Part shown: piece after piece, positions 1 to 8,237 of the stretch
Position numbering within the stretch: the first letter of the stretch is position 1
Layout of the letters: the number at the start of each line of letters is the position of its first letter
Virus record (IMG/VR): IMGVR_UViG_3300021197_000131
Span: 1 to 55,166 of that record
DNA length: 55,166 nt
Origin: a virus
Reading direction: 5' to 3' (one strand)
Notes under the pieces: model-generated
The model's database searches: none
Seen by the model: the letters and a program-made list of their open reading frames with translations, nothing else
Told to the model about the DNA's origin: nothing
Translations under genes and position numbers: made by a program

Positions 1-2453
1 TCCTGTATCTCGTTAGAAAGTTGTGGGTTACTGTAGTCTGTTGTGGGTGGTGTAGGGTCGGGATCAAAAGGTAAGAACGGCTGTGTACCCCCTGCCTCAT
101 ACGTTTCTGCTGCGCTTTTATTTGCTGCTGCTATCTCTGCTGCTTCTGCAACGTTTGGCCCTGTTTCACGTGGTATAGGTGGGAAGTCCTGTGTTACACG
201 TGTGTCAGGGTCTACCCAACCTTCTGCTGAATACTCAGGCTCTTCCAAGGCTTCCTTAACTGCAGCATCTACAGCATCAGGGTCTACTACAGGTTTATCT
301 TCTTCCTTACTCCCAAATATACGCTCTATTAAACTAGGTTTGTCTTTTTCCATTATTTCTAGTAAGTCTGTATAAGCACCTCTTTCATCTGGCGTAAGAC
401 CGTCTAGAGTAGACCTGCGCTTTATTTCATTCTCAATCTGTTGCGCCTGATGCCACATAGCACCTTTAACTGCTACACCCAACAAAGGATTAACTATGCC
501 AAAGATACCTGCAGCAACATCACCTGTAACGCCCTGCTGTTCTTCTACCATATCTGTTAGCTCTTGTAAAGTCAAGCTCTTATAATCAATAGGGTCTGGC
601 GGTTCTACTGATGTAGATGAACCACCACCGCTAGACTTTGGTTTAGGTTCTTCTTTAGGCTCTTCTTTCTTAGCTTCATCTAATGGATAGTAACCATCAG
701 GTATAGCCATCATGGGTGTGTTACCTATAAACATAATATAGATAATATCACCTGCATCATTTGTATAAGCACGTGTCTCTATGCCTGTTGATGCTTCACC
801 GCCACTTAGTCCAATTCCTTCTGAGCCTAAGCCTAGAGCGCCACCATCATCTACAAAGCCACCCTCATCAAAGCCCATCACACCATCATCAACAACCTCT
901 AGCTCAGACATATCAAACTGCATATCTTCTGGTTCTACTATCTCCATGCCCATAGGCTCACCACCTATGCGACCATTGGCTTCCATGGTATCAAAACCCA
1001 TCTTAGCTTGACTGCGTAGGTCTTCAAAGAACTTAACACCGTAGTAACGAACTACATCTGCAGGTACAACATATTCACCCTCACTTAGTCGAGCAGGTAT
1101 ATCATCTCGTACTTCTTCTGGTAATGAACCTGTAGGCACTTCATTGCCTGACACAGGGTCTACCTCTTCTACTGCACCACCTAGAGCATAGCCCCTTGAG
1201 GACTTAAATACCATTTCCATTTGATCGTCCATTGCAAGTCCACCTTCATTGTATCCTGTATATTCCATATCAAGTTTAGCATTCTTAGCTAAAACAAGTG
1301 GACCTATTTGTATTACTTCACTTGCTTCACGTACAGGTATGTGTTTATTTTCACCTGATCTTACGTAGAAGCCACCCTGTCTGCGAGGGTCAAAACCTAC
1401 TTGTGTCCACTCAGGGTCTTCTAAAAGCTTAGCAGCTTTATCACGTATCGCTTCTACATCTAGGTCTTTTATTTCACCTGATACTGTAGCGTAACCTGTT
1501 TTACCTTCTTCTCCTGTACCAATTTTTTCAGACTTTTTAGTAGAAGCTAAGAATCTTACAGGCTTATCATCTACACCTTTGTAGTGAATAGCTTTAGCGT
1601 AATGCGTTACACCTTTTTCAGCAGTAGATGTACCTGCTACAATCCATGTATCAAAGCGATTATAGGCAGGGATGTCTAACCTACCGTTAAACTTATCACC
1701 TACTTTTAGTGCTGACTTTTCTACATTTAAATTTTTAACTGCTTTGTCAGGTAGTATGAACTTACCTTTTTCTCTTTGGTCTGGCTTTAAAGAAAACACA
1801 GTAGCTTTGCTTGATGGTTCTCTAGGTAATGCATCCCAAGCTTCAACAGGTTTATACTTATCTACGTTCTGTAAGTGCTGCTCTCTAGTAATCTTACCGT
1901 CAATTAAATCTTTAGTTGAATCTTCTAGTTCAGGTGTTCGTACAGTAGGATTAACATCTCTTGATTCCGTTACATATGCGCTAACAGTGTTTTGCCAATC
2001 ATCAGCAGTTTCTGATTTATCAAACTCAGCCATCTTCTTTTGGTATTCGATATTAGAAAGCTTTGGTGTAGCTTCTTCTACAGGTGGCTTTAACTTAATG
2101 TTACCACCTAATGATCCTACAGTATTAGGGTCAACCTCAATGCGCTTACCTATATCTACAACTTTTCTAGCACCTGCCCTTATCGCATTAGCTGCAGCGT
2201 CACCTAATCCCGGCACAAGACCTATAACTGCAGCACCACCTAACGCACCTGCTAAGTAGTAATTAGGGTCATCTTTCTGTAACTCATCATATACTTCTTT
2301 GGCTGCCATAGCATCACCTATTATAGGTGTAGCTTGTGCGACAAACGTAGCGGCATCCTTTAGGGTTACATCTTTTGGGGTATACTCTTGTGCATACTTA
2401 GCGCCTTCTGCAGCGTAACCTAGAGCCTCTTCCGTTTGATCATCAACCGCCAT
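1..2453 (-). CDS. Large virion-associated protein, 3' end cut by window
   Basis: The frame is open from an ATG at 2451-2453 to the first base of the window (817 codons seen, no stop), so the C-terminus is missing. A Shine-Dalgarno AAAGGAG sits about 7 nt before the ATG, and the start overlaps the preceding small gene by 11 nt. Residues about 25-75 are a small hydrophobic Gly/Ala segment (ATPIIGDAM ... IGLVPGLGDAAANAI). The middle is a soluble, charged domain. Further on is the stretch LSEGEYVVPADVVRYYG followed by KFFEDLRSQAK, a motif I know from structural or internal proteins of many marine phages, and then Asp/Gly-rich DEGGFVDDGG-type repeats. Its place after the portal fits a virion or ejected protein. 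Exact function unknown. Confidence 0.8.
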   Translation of the reverse strand, partial: MAVDDQTEEALGYAAEGAKYAQEYTPKDVTLKDAATFVAQATPIIGDAMAAKEVYDELQKDDPNYYLAGALGGAAVIGLVPGLGDAAANAIRAGARKVVDIGKRIEVDPNTVGSLGGNIKLKPPVEEATPKLSNIEYQKKMAEFDKSETADDWQNTVSAYVTESRDVNPTVRTPELEDSTKDLIDGKITREQHLQNVDKYKPVEAWDALPREPSSKATVFSLKPDQREKGKFILPDKAVKNLNVEKSALKVGDKFNGRLDIPAYNRFDTWIVAGTSTAEKGVTHYAKAIHYKGVDDKPVRFLASTKKSEKIGTGEEGKTGYATVSGEIKDLDVEAIRDKAAKLLEDPEWTQVGFDPRRQGGFYVRSGENKHIPVREASEVIQIGPLVLAKNAKLDMEYTGYNEGGLAMDDQMEMVFKSSRGYALGGAVEEVDPVSGNEVPTGSLPEEVRDDIPARLSEGEYVVPADVVRYYGVKFFEDLRSQAKMGFDTMEANGRIGGEPMGMEIVEPEDMQFDMSELEVVDDGVMGFDEGGFVDDGGALGLGSEGIGLSGGEASTGIETRAYTNDAGDIIYIMFIGNTPMMAIPDGYYPLDEAKKEEPKEEPKPKSSGGGSSTSVEPPDPIDYKSLTLQELTDMVEEQQGVTGDVAAGIFGIVNPLLGVAVKGAMWHQAQQIENEIKRRSTLDGLTPDERGAYTDLLEIMEKDKPSLIERIFGSKEEDKPVVDPDAVDAAVKEALEEPEYSAEGWVDPDTRVTQDFPPIPRETGPNVAEAAEIAAANKSAAETYEAGGTQPFLPFDPDPTPPTTDYSNPQLSNEIQ

Positions 2454-2634
2454 TGACAGTCTCCTTTAATAGTCTCATCTTCCTCAGTTGAAAGATAGCA
2501 CCCTGCGCCCTATATACAGATGTATGGTCATTAGCCTGTTCCATCATCTTATGCTGAATATAGATTTGATCGTCTATGTGTTGAATAAAGTCTTCCATAG
2601 CGTTCTTATCATTAACCCATTGCTTGAGGCTCAT
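2443..2634 (-). CDS. Small conserved-position protein after portal, 63 aa
   Basis: A 63-residue charged, helical protein (MSLKQWVNDKN start) with no recognised domain. It begins with ATG inside the last codons of the portal gene (23 nt overlap) and ends 11 nt inside the following virion gene, so it is translationally coupled on both sides. That tight packing is the main support for it being real. Possible roles are a head-tail accessory or small scaffold helper, but nothing in the sequence decides this. Confidence 0.65.
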   Translation of the reverse strand: MSLKQWVNDKNAMEDFIQHIDDQIYIQHKMMEQANDHTSVYRAQGAIFQLRKMRLLKETVNGG

Positions 2635-4729
2635 TACCTGTAAATCCTTGTTCGCCCGGTGTAGGTGCAGTACCTATACCTATTTGTGATCCACCACCAC
2701 CTGATGTATCTGCTACAGCCTGTGGTCCTTGTCCTTCTGGTGAAGGTACGCCTTGCTCTGGTGTAGGCGCAGGTGCTTGAAATCCTTTTAGTATCTCCGC
2801 TTGTATGGCTGCATCCTGCATGGAGTTAGTAACCTTATCAGGGTCGAGGTCCATGCTCTTTGCAATCTCACGTATAATATAATCCATTTTTGCGAAAGGT
2901 GCAAGTACTGGATTCTGTGCAACCTGTAAAAATTGCATTAAACGTTGACTGCGTACTTCGTTAGCCATCAAGCTCTCTGTACCAGAAGCGTTTACTTCCA
3001 AGTCTCCACGAATAGACTCATCAAAGTCAAACTGCATATTGAAAGAAAAGAATGCTTTACCTAAAGGGCGAATGAGATAATCATCTACGTTCTTTACAAC
3101 AGTTCTGATAGAACCATTAGCAGCAGACATGAGCATACTAATACCAGATGCCGTTCTGCCCACACCCGATACACCAGTTTGACCATGTGCAAAAGAAGGG
3201 AAGCCAGTACTTTCATCTGCTAATACCCTAGCCTTATCAAAGAGTTGCATGTTTTCACTTGCTACGTTAGGGAACTTAGTGCCGAAGATGGCTTGACCCA
3301 TTGCACCACCCTGTCTACGAAACACTTTTCCGGGATACACAGACATATCCTGTCCCGGCACAAGGTTAGTCTCATCAACCTCAATGATTAAGTTACCCGA
3401 AAGGGCAGCATTATCTATTGCCATACGCATAAACCCATTCATAAGGGTCTGTGTATCATCCATATTCTCTGCAATACCTACCCCAAAGAATGAGTAAGGG
3501 TTATGCTCATAAGGTACAGCGTAGTAAGGGATACGTGTAGGCTTGAATGGGTTAAGTACAAAGCGTAGTACCTCACCGTTACAAATCCATACGTTACAGT
3601 TTACCTCGTCTAATTCAGACAACTCAGATGGAATAGACACGCCATGCTCTTTTAGAACATCAATATCTACATATCCCCAAAACTCTAGGACTTCCCAACG
3701 CTCAGAGGTAGGCTGAGTGTCATCATCTTCCATAGACATTTCCCAATGCTTTTGGGTGTAGTCTGGTCCTTTGTCTACAGCTAGTTGAACTGCATCATCC
3801 ATAAAGTAGGGACGGTTCTTTAGCGCACGTAGTTGTGTACGTGACATCTTGTGACGCTCTACAACGTACTCAGCGTCATCCATAGACTTAGCCTCTGGGT
3901 CAGGGTAGAAATCCCATACGCTTACGTGGCTACACTCAGGAACAGTCTTAACTACAGGGTCGTACTCCCCTTCATCATTCCAGTTAGGGTATTCCTTATC
4001 TACAGCGAATGGCCCTTTCATAACACCTGTGCCTAGCAGAGCCATCTCAAATGCCATGGAGCGTAGATGTACAGAAGCGCCTGACTCCTGTAGCTGATCA
4101 TGTATCTTCTTCTCCATCTTCTTAGCTGCAATCATAGCAGGATGGAATGTTACTGTAGTCTGTGTAGTACCGTCACCCTCAACAATCTTATCAGATACAG
4201 ATTCTAGTTTAGAACTAATACCACCTAAGCGTGACTGCAGATCAACTAATGTTTCTCCCGGTTGTAGCTTAGTGTCTCCATCAATAAGATAAGGTGTAGC
4301 AGGTTTCTGTTCTGTTGCAGCATTAAGTTGCTCTCCTGCTGCTGTAGCATTAGGGTCAATGTTAATGTGTACAGACTCAGCTACGCCATCTGGTAGTACA
4401 GAAGGATTGACTGACATAGGGAACTTGTTATTACCAAACAGTACATCTACAATCTGACCATACGCTGCTAAGGTTTTAGTCTTAGTAACCTTAACAAACA
4501 CACGTGACTTTTCTGTGTCAGTGAACTGTACATCTGATCCGTACAAACCCCTATAGTTTCTGTAGGCTCGTAGCCATCTAGTTTCATCTGCGTCACGTGC
4601 ATCCTCTGCTCGACGGTAGCGTTCTTCAACAAATGCTACTACGCCAGACTTTTCCTCAAAGATACTGTCAGTACTGTCTTCTGCAGCAATGACTTCATCT
4701 GTCTCAAACATCTCTTCTTGTTCTGCCAT
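2612..4729 (-). CDS. Portal (head-tail connector) protein
   Basis: A 705-residue protein directly downstream (3 nt gap) of the large terminase, the standard portal position. The N-terminal 100 residues are acidic and then contain a conserved stretch (RWLRAYRNYRGLYG). The centre has a typical portal-like mix with Asn/Pro turns (VPYEHNPYSFFGVGIAENM) and the region GQTGVSGVGRTASGISML that I associate with portal proteins of P22-like and marine podoviruses. The C-terminal 60 residues are Gly/Pro/Gln-rich and probably disordered. It would form the dodecameric ring through which DNA is packaged and ejected, and to which TerL and the tail dock. The start is ATG; the ribosome site is weak, consistent with coupling to terL. 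Confidence 0.88.
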   Translation of the reverse strand: MAEQEEMFETDEVIAAEDSTDSIFEEKSGVVAFVEERYRRAEDARDADETRWLRAYRNYRGLYGSDVQFTDTEKSRVFVKVTKTKTLAAYGQIVDVLFGNNKFPMSVNPSVLPDGVAESVHINIDPNATAAGEQLNAATEQKPATPYLIDGDTKLQPGETLVDLQSRLGGISSKLESVSDKIVEGDGTTQTTVTFHPAMIAAKKMEKKIHDQLQESGASVHLRSMAFEMALLGTGVMKGPFAVDKEYPNWNDEGEYDPVVKTVPECSHVSVWDFYPDPEAKSMDDAEYVVERHKMSRTQLRALKNRPYFMDDAVQLAVDKGPDYTQKHWEMSMEDDDTQPTSERWEVLEFWGYVDIDVLKEHGVSIPSELSELDEVNCNVWICNGEVLRFVLNPFKPTRIPYYAVPYEHNPYSFFGVGIAENMDDTQTLMNGFMRMAIDNAALSGNLIIEVDETNLVPGQDMSVYPGKVFRRQGGAMGQAIFGTKFPNVASENMQLFDKARVLADESTGFPSFAHGQTGVSGVGRTASGISMLMSAANGSIRTVVKNVDDYLIRPLGKAFFSFNMQFDFDESIRGDLEVNASGTESLMANEVRSQRLMQFLQVAQNPVLAPFAKMDYIIREIAKSMDLDPDKVTNSMQDAAIQAEILKGFQAPAPTPEQGVPSPEGQGPQAVADTSGGGGSQIGIGTAPTPGEQGFTGNEPQAMG

Positions 4730-4731
4730 TC

Positions 4732-6330
4732 TTAATACCCGAATGTTGTGTCACTGGCTTGGAAGCCTGTGCGCTGTGTTGCAGGATTAAAATCCCAAAT
4801 GCTGCTACGTGGTCTTGTCATTATACCATAACGAAGCGCATCATACAAGTGGTCTTCTGCTTTGGTATCTACATCTTCTGGGTTTTTCTTATCCAGAGGA
4901 ATACTAGGAAGTTGTGCTATAGTGTTAGTACAGTTATCCATAAATACAAGGCGAGGCTTTTCAGTGAACTCATCTATTTGTAAACGCCTATGTATCTCGT
5001 TTTTACCTGCGACACGTGACCCTCTGGAACGGTCTGAAGGTCGCCAACGACATCCCTTCATGTTCATTTGTTCCGCTAGTGACGGGCCAGTGTCGCCACG
5101 GTTGTGCCATAAAGAGGAGTCAAGCACACCGTATCTCATACCACCGTCATGTGCCTCTACTTCTAGTATCATGTCTGCTAAGTCAGATGCAGTAACTTTT
5201 GATACATACATTTCACGGTAGACTATTAGTTGTTCATCAGGAGCAATAGTAAACCAGAGGACACCAGTGTAACTGCCGTAGCCATAATCGCAAGCCCTGA
5301 ACCTAACCCAACTGTCAGGGATTTCAAACTGTTCGACAACGTGGGTAGTTCTGTCAAACTCAGGAAATGCTGCTCCTTCGTTGATGTCCCAATTTCCCTC
5401 AAGGAGTTGCTTCCGTTGATGCTCTGGGAGAGATAAGAGCATTGCCTCATAGTCTCCCTCTTCTGACAGGTAGGGGTTGTCGAACAAAGACGCAGGAATA
5501 AACCTACGCTTAAATAAAGGCTGACCTTCTTTGCTGTGTCCTTTAGGGTACGTAATGGTTTCGCTAGTTTCAACATTGGTAGCCCAAAAAGATTTACCTG
5601 CAGGGGAAGGATCAATAAACATCTTCTTAACCCAAGCATGTCCTGCACCGCCGGGGTTTGTTGTTGCTCTCATGTACAGCCCTAGTTCTCTAGATGCTGC
5701 ACTACGTAAACGTGACCTCATATAATCCCAAGCGTAAGGTGTAGGCCATTGAGTAAGCTCGTCAAATCCAATCCAGTTAAAAGCCTGACCTTGGTATCTT
5801 GTGACATCCATGTCCTTGTCGAGGTACGACATCCATAGCCTACCCCCTCTGGGAGAAATCCATTGAGATTTACGCTCTGACCACTTAATACCCGGAATAG
5901 CACGAGGATATAACTCCTGAGATTTTTGTATGAGTTCCCTTAGTTCTTCTGTAGTGTGTCGTACTAACAACCCTGAAAAGTTAGGATCGTTTAAACCGTG
6001 TAGTGGATCAGCAAGCATAGCGTATGATTTACCGCCACCTGCTGCACCACCATATAAAACCTCACGCTCTGACGCACTCAGGAATAACGTCTGAGGGCCG
6101 GGGTTTGGTTTGAAGACAATATCCTGTGCTTCTTCCACATCAAACTCAGGCGCAGCTACTTGAGCAGGTACAGTCTCTTGGGGGGTAACGACTGTTTCAA
6201 CTGTCTCTACTTCCTTCTGAGTATGCCCCGACCCCTTGCGTTTCGAGCTTTTCGATTTCCTCAAGGGTTTCTTCGAGCCACTTGGCAAACTTACGCTTAA
6301 TTGTAGCTGCTTTTTTACGTCTTTGCTCAA
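4732..6330 (-). CDS. terL: Terminase large subunit
   Basis: ATP-driven packaging motor and headful/end-cutting nuclease. Walker A is GGAAGGGKS at residues 94-102, Walker B is WIGFDE around 186-191, and the nuclease half shows acidic motifs in RFRACDYGYG, MRYGVLDSS and DHLYDALRYG, the usual RNase H-like pattern. Length (532 aa) fits the family. The first in-frame start is TTG at 6328-6330; there is no ATG before Walker A. The K/S-rich first 45 residues share DNA with the upstream gene in another frame (134 nt overlap), so the true start is uncertain; GTG at residue 65 is an alternative but has no ribosome site. Confidence 0.93.
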   Translation of the reverse strand: MSKDVKKQLQLSVSLPSGSKKPLRKSKSSKRKGSGHTQKEVETVETVVTPQETVPAQVAAPEFDVEEAQDIVFKPNPGPQTLFLSASEREVLYGGAAGGGKSYAMLADPLHGLNDPNFSGLLVRHTTEELRELIQKSQELYPRAIPGIKWSERKSQWISPRGGRLWMSYLDKDMDVTRYQGQAFNWIGFDELTQWPTPYAWDYMRSRLRSAASRELGLYMRATTNPGGAGHAWVKKMFIDPSPAGKSFWATNVETSETITYPKGHSKEGQPLFKRRFIPASLFDNPYLSEEGDYEAMLLSLPEHQRKQLLEGNWDINEGAAFPEFDRTTHVVEQFEIPDSWVRFRACDYGYGSYTGVLWFTIAPDEQLIVYREMYVSKVTASDLADMILEVEAHDGGMRYGVLDSSLWHNRGDTGPSLAEQMNMKGCRWRPSDRSRGSRVAGKNEIHRRLQIDEFTEKPRLVFMDNCTNTIAQLPSIPLDKKNPEDVDTKAEDHLYDALRYGIMTRPRSSIWDFNPATQRTGFQASDTTFGY

Positions 6331-6499
6331 CTTCTATTCTCTTCTTTAGACCCATATGTGATATGTAGCGGTCTGTTTCTTTGCTTAACCAGTTAGCTAC
6401 TGCTCTGTAACTATACTGTAAAAGATGTCGTTTAGCAAGCTCTAACGCTTCAAGTTCTGAAATAATTGGTACAAGCAGCTTGTCGTTCTCTGGATGCAC
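6197..6499 (-). CDS. HTH-like terminase-associated protein (start uncertain)
   Basis: A 100-residue frame from a GTG, between terS and terL. The region YSYRAVANWLSKETDRYISH plus LKKRI resembles a helix-turn-helix of the kind encoded next to terminase genes in marine phages, so a DNA-recognition role in packaging is plausible. The C-terminal half is a charged helix (RRKKAATIKRKFAKWLEE). The reading frame stays open for 38 more codons upstream of the GTG, through IPFGYEV and GFWQLPKPPKNH, which look like real protein and which I recall from homologues, but no ATG, GTG or TTG occurs there; the frame begins at ATA 6611-6613 overlapping the TAG stop of terS. So the real protein is likely about 138 aa with a non-standard start or is made by frameshifting. 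Confidence 0.7.
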   Translation of the reverse strand: MHPENDKLLVPIISELEALELAKRHLLQYSYRAVANWLSKETDRYISHMGLKKRIEVEQRRKKAATIKRKFAKWLEETLEEIEKLETQGVGAYSEGSRDS

Positions 6500-6609
6500 C
6501 TCATAACCGAAGGGTATCTTCTTGGTTACTCTTACTATTTCATGCCATTCTTTGTCGTGGTTCTTGGGTGGCTTTGGTAGTTGCCAGAAGCCTAGCTCTC
6601 TTTGTGGTA

Positions 6610-6978
6610 CTATTCGTTATCACCTTCTTTGGGCGGCAAGTAAAAGATACCGCCGCCTGATGTTACATCTACTTTGTCTACTTTACCAAGCCCTGCCCTG
6701 TCAAGCAAGTCCTTAGCCGCAACCATCTTCTCTTTAATACCTAGCTCTGTAGGGTCATACAAAGCACCTACCATAGCCATAGCTGCTTTAGGTGCAGTAC
6801 GAGCAAAGTAAGTGCGTGTCTTTTCAGCAATCTCATCTTTTAGAGAATCGACAATAGCGGAAGTGCTAGAGTTATCACCATACCCTGCTAGTTTCTTAGC
6901 AGCTACAACGTCACCCCCTGCACTATCAAATAGTACCTCAAGAAACAGTTGTTGCTTTTCCGTCAGTGTTCTCGCCAT
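6610..6978 (-). CDS. Terminase small subunit
   Basis: A 122-residue protein upstream of terL. The N-terminal half (LTEKQQLFLEVLFDSAGGD, then AAKKLAGYGDNSSTSAIVDS) has the helical DNA-binding layout of TerS proteins, which recognise the packaging start. The centre is Ala/Met-rich helix; the C-terminus ends LPPKEGDNE. It starts with ATG preceded by AGGA about 8 nt away, and its start lies 41 nt inside the DUF1127 gene. Identification rests on position and helix-turn-helix-like pattern, not on a strict motif. Confidence 0.75.
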   Translation of the reverse strand: MARTLTEKQQLFLEVLFDSAGGDVVAAKKLAGYGDNSSTSAIVDSLKDEIAEKTRTYFARTAPKAAMAMVGALYDPTELGIKEKMVAAKDLLDRAGLGKVDKVDVTSGGGIFYLPPKEGDNE

Positions 6979-7120
6979 AAACGATTCCTTGTATTTGTGA
7001 GCGGCTTATACCTATGTCACGTAGCTCACGTTCACTCAATGTATTTAGCAGAATATAGTCTGCACGTTTCTGTTGTCTTTTGCAGTGGTTGTCCCAACGG
7101 CGTTTAAAGAATGCTTTCAT
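6938..7120 (-). CDS. DUF1127 small Arg-rich protein
   Basis: A 60-residue protein with a basic N-terminus (MKAFFKRRWDNHCKRQQKRA) followed by LLNTLSERELRDIGISRSQI, a clear match to the DUF1127 (YjiS-like) domain that is abundant in Alphaproteobacteria. In Agrobacterium and Rhodobacter, DUF1127 proteins have been linked to RNA turnover and nutrient or stress responses. Strong ribosome site AAAGGAG 8 nt before the ATG. The 3' end overlaps terS by 41 nt. A TATAAC hexamer at 7155-7160 in the 83-nt upstream gap could be a -10 but no good -35 is seen. A phage copy could act on host RNA or regulation; this is inference. Confidence 0.8.
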   Translation of the reverse strand: MKAFFKRRWDNHCKRQQKRADYILLNTLSERELRDIGISRSQIQGIVYGENTDGKATTVS

Positions 7121-7203
7121 TGCACCATCTCCTTTTTGTTAGTGTGCGGAGATAGTTATACACATTTGTTAGCGCTAGAGTAGATACATTCTTTGCATAG
7201 CCG

Positions 7204-7521
7204 CTACCCTTTATCCTCTACCCACGCTTCATTCTCTGGGGTATTAGGGTCATCTGCAACGTAGTGGCCTTTGTCATTCCTTGCACGTTTCATTTTCTTC
7301 TTAGGCTTCACAGCTTTCTTGATCTTATTAAGGATACCAGACTCTTCTGCAATACGACAGATGTCTGTTACGTTAGGGTCTTTACTTTGTACGTTACCGT
7401 ATGTATCTTCACCTGCAGCCTGATTACCAGAGGCATCCCATACATAACCCTCTGCGTCTACTGTGTACCCTGCCTTGTTAAGTTGCTTCTCATACTTGTG
7501 ATAGTACTTGTTTCTGCTCAT
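7204..7521 (-). CDS. Small basic protein with RARNDKGHYVADD tail motif
   Basis: A 105-residue hydrophilic protein. The C-terminal part, RARNDKGHYVADDPNTPENE, is a motif seen at the ends of small proteins in many marine phage genomes; the function is not known to me. The centre has a Lys-rich patch (KIKKAVKPKKKMKRAR). The ATG at 7519-7521 overlaps the end of the next upstream gene by 4 nt, so the pair is coupled. Possibly a minor virion component, judging from its place among late genes. Confidence 0.7.
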   Translation of the reverse strand: MSRNKYYHKYEKQLNKAGYTVDAEGYVWDASGNQAAGEDTYGNVQSKDPNVTDICRIAEESGILNKIKKAVKPKKKMKRARNDKGHYVADDPNTPENEAWVEDKG

Positions 7522-7676
7522 TTTGCTTTCCGCTTTGTTGGATTAGATGCGCCACACTTTGCGTACCCACCTTTGTTGTAACCCTTCTTCTTAGCCATAC
7601 CACCATAGGCGTAGCCCATCTTCTTAGCTACTTCTGGTGCTTCTTTCTTTAGTGCTTTCATGCCTTTGTTCATCAT
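7518..7676 (-). CDS. Tiny Lys/Gly-rich protein, 52 aa
   Basis: Starts at the double ATG 7671-7676, with GAGGAA 7 nt upstream; a longer frame from a GTG at 7715 has no ribosome site. The protein is short, basic and rich in Gly-Tyr-Lys steps (GYAYGGMAKKKGYNKGGYAK). Proteins of this kind recur in marine phage genomes, often several per genome; function unknown. It overlaps the upstream gene's stop by one base and the downstream gene's start by 4 nt. Confidence 0.65.
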   Translation of the reverse strand: MMNKGMKALKKEAPEVAKKMGYAYGGMAKKKGYNKGGYAKCGASNPTKRKAK

Positions 7677-7900
7677 TATGCTTTCCTCTTTTTTCCTGAT
7701 GCTGTTGTAGACCACTTAACTCTCTTAGGTCCAGTTTTCTTTTGTGCCTCTTTCTTGCTTATCTTAGAGGCTACCTTTGCAGGTCTACAGGCAGGGTAGG
7801 ACTTACGCTTCTCGCCAGACTTTCTGCCACATGGCTTGCCTGTCTTAACGTCTACCCACTTCTCATCAAACCACTGTCCAAGACCACCACGCTTAGCCAT
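7676..7900 (-). CDS. Small Lys-rich protein with CGR/YPACRP motif
   Basis: A 74-residue basic protein. It carries WVDVKTGKPCGRKSG and YPACRPA, then a Lys-rich C-terminus ending ASGKKRKA. The combination of W-V-D, C-G-R and Y-P-x-C-x-P is a signature I know from small phage and giant-virus proteins of unknown function. Two Cys could bind metal or form a disulfide. It is coupled to its neighbours by 1-nt overlaps. Confidence 0.7.
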   Translation of the reverse strand: MAKRGGLGQWFDEKWVDVKTGKPCGRKSGEKRKSYPACRPAKVASKISKKEAQKKTGPKRVKWSTTASGKKRKA

Positions 7901-8070
7901 TACTTCTTGGCTTTCTTCTTGGCTGTAGCACTTAGTTCATTAAAGTGATACAAACGCTTACTGGTTTTACCGTGCGTTTTACCTGAGTGTAGCTGTCCAT
8001 TGGGCATCTTGTGCATACCACCCTTATGCTCTGTGCCATCCTTAAAGTAATGCTTAACACCTTTAGCCAT
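7900..8070 (-). CDS. Small His/Lys/Gly-rich protein, 56 aa
   Basis: ATG at 8068-8070 is preferred over an in-frame GTG at 8103 because AAGGTG lies about 9 nt before it and the upstream gene ends at 8073. The protein is KHYFKDGTEHKGGMHKMPNG followed by a His/Ser/Lys stretch, similar in style to small marine phage proteins with alternating Gly, His and Lys. No function can be assigned. Confidence 0.65.
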   Translation of the reverse strand: MAKGVKHYFKDGTEHKGGMHKMPNGQLHSGKTHGKTSKRLYHFNELSATAKKKAKK

Positions 8071-8072
8071 TA

Positions 8073-8237
8073 TTATGCCACCTTGTTGTTGCCACCCTTC
8101 CACTTACCGCCTTTTTCCTTGTACCACTTGGAAGCCCAAGCATTAGCGTAAGCAGATGGGTATACTTTAAACTTCTTCTTAGCTGCTGCCTTAGCACGTG
8201 ACCAAAGAGCAGGGTCTTTAGGTGTAGACTTAGCCAT
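8073..8237 (-). CDS. Small DUF5872-like protein, 54 aa
   Basis: A 54-residue frame from ATG 8235-8237 to TAA 8073-8075. It reads LWSRAKAAAKKKFKVYPSAY then ANAWASKWYK and a Gly/Lys tail. The K-F-x-V-Y-P-S-A-Y-A-N-A-W pattern is a small conserved family (I believe DUF5872) found in phages and large viruses. The start shares one base with the stop of the upstream gene (TAATG), a classic coupled junction. Short length is normal for the family. Confidence 0.75.
   Translation of the reverse strand: MAKSTPKDPALWSRAKAAAKKKFKVYPSAYANAWASKWYKEKGGKWKGGNNKVA

Noticed and set aside
5226-5648. 140-codon minus-strand frame within terL
   Set aside because: Out-of-frame shadow; terL motifs lie in the other frame.
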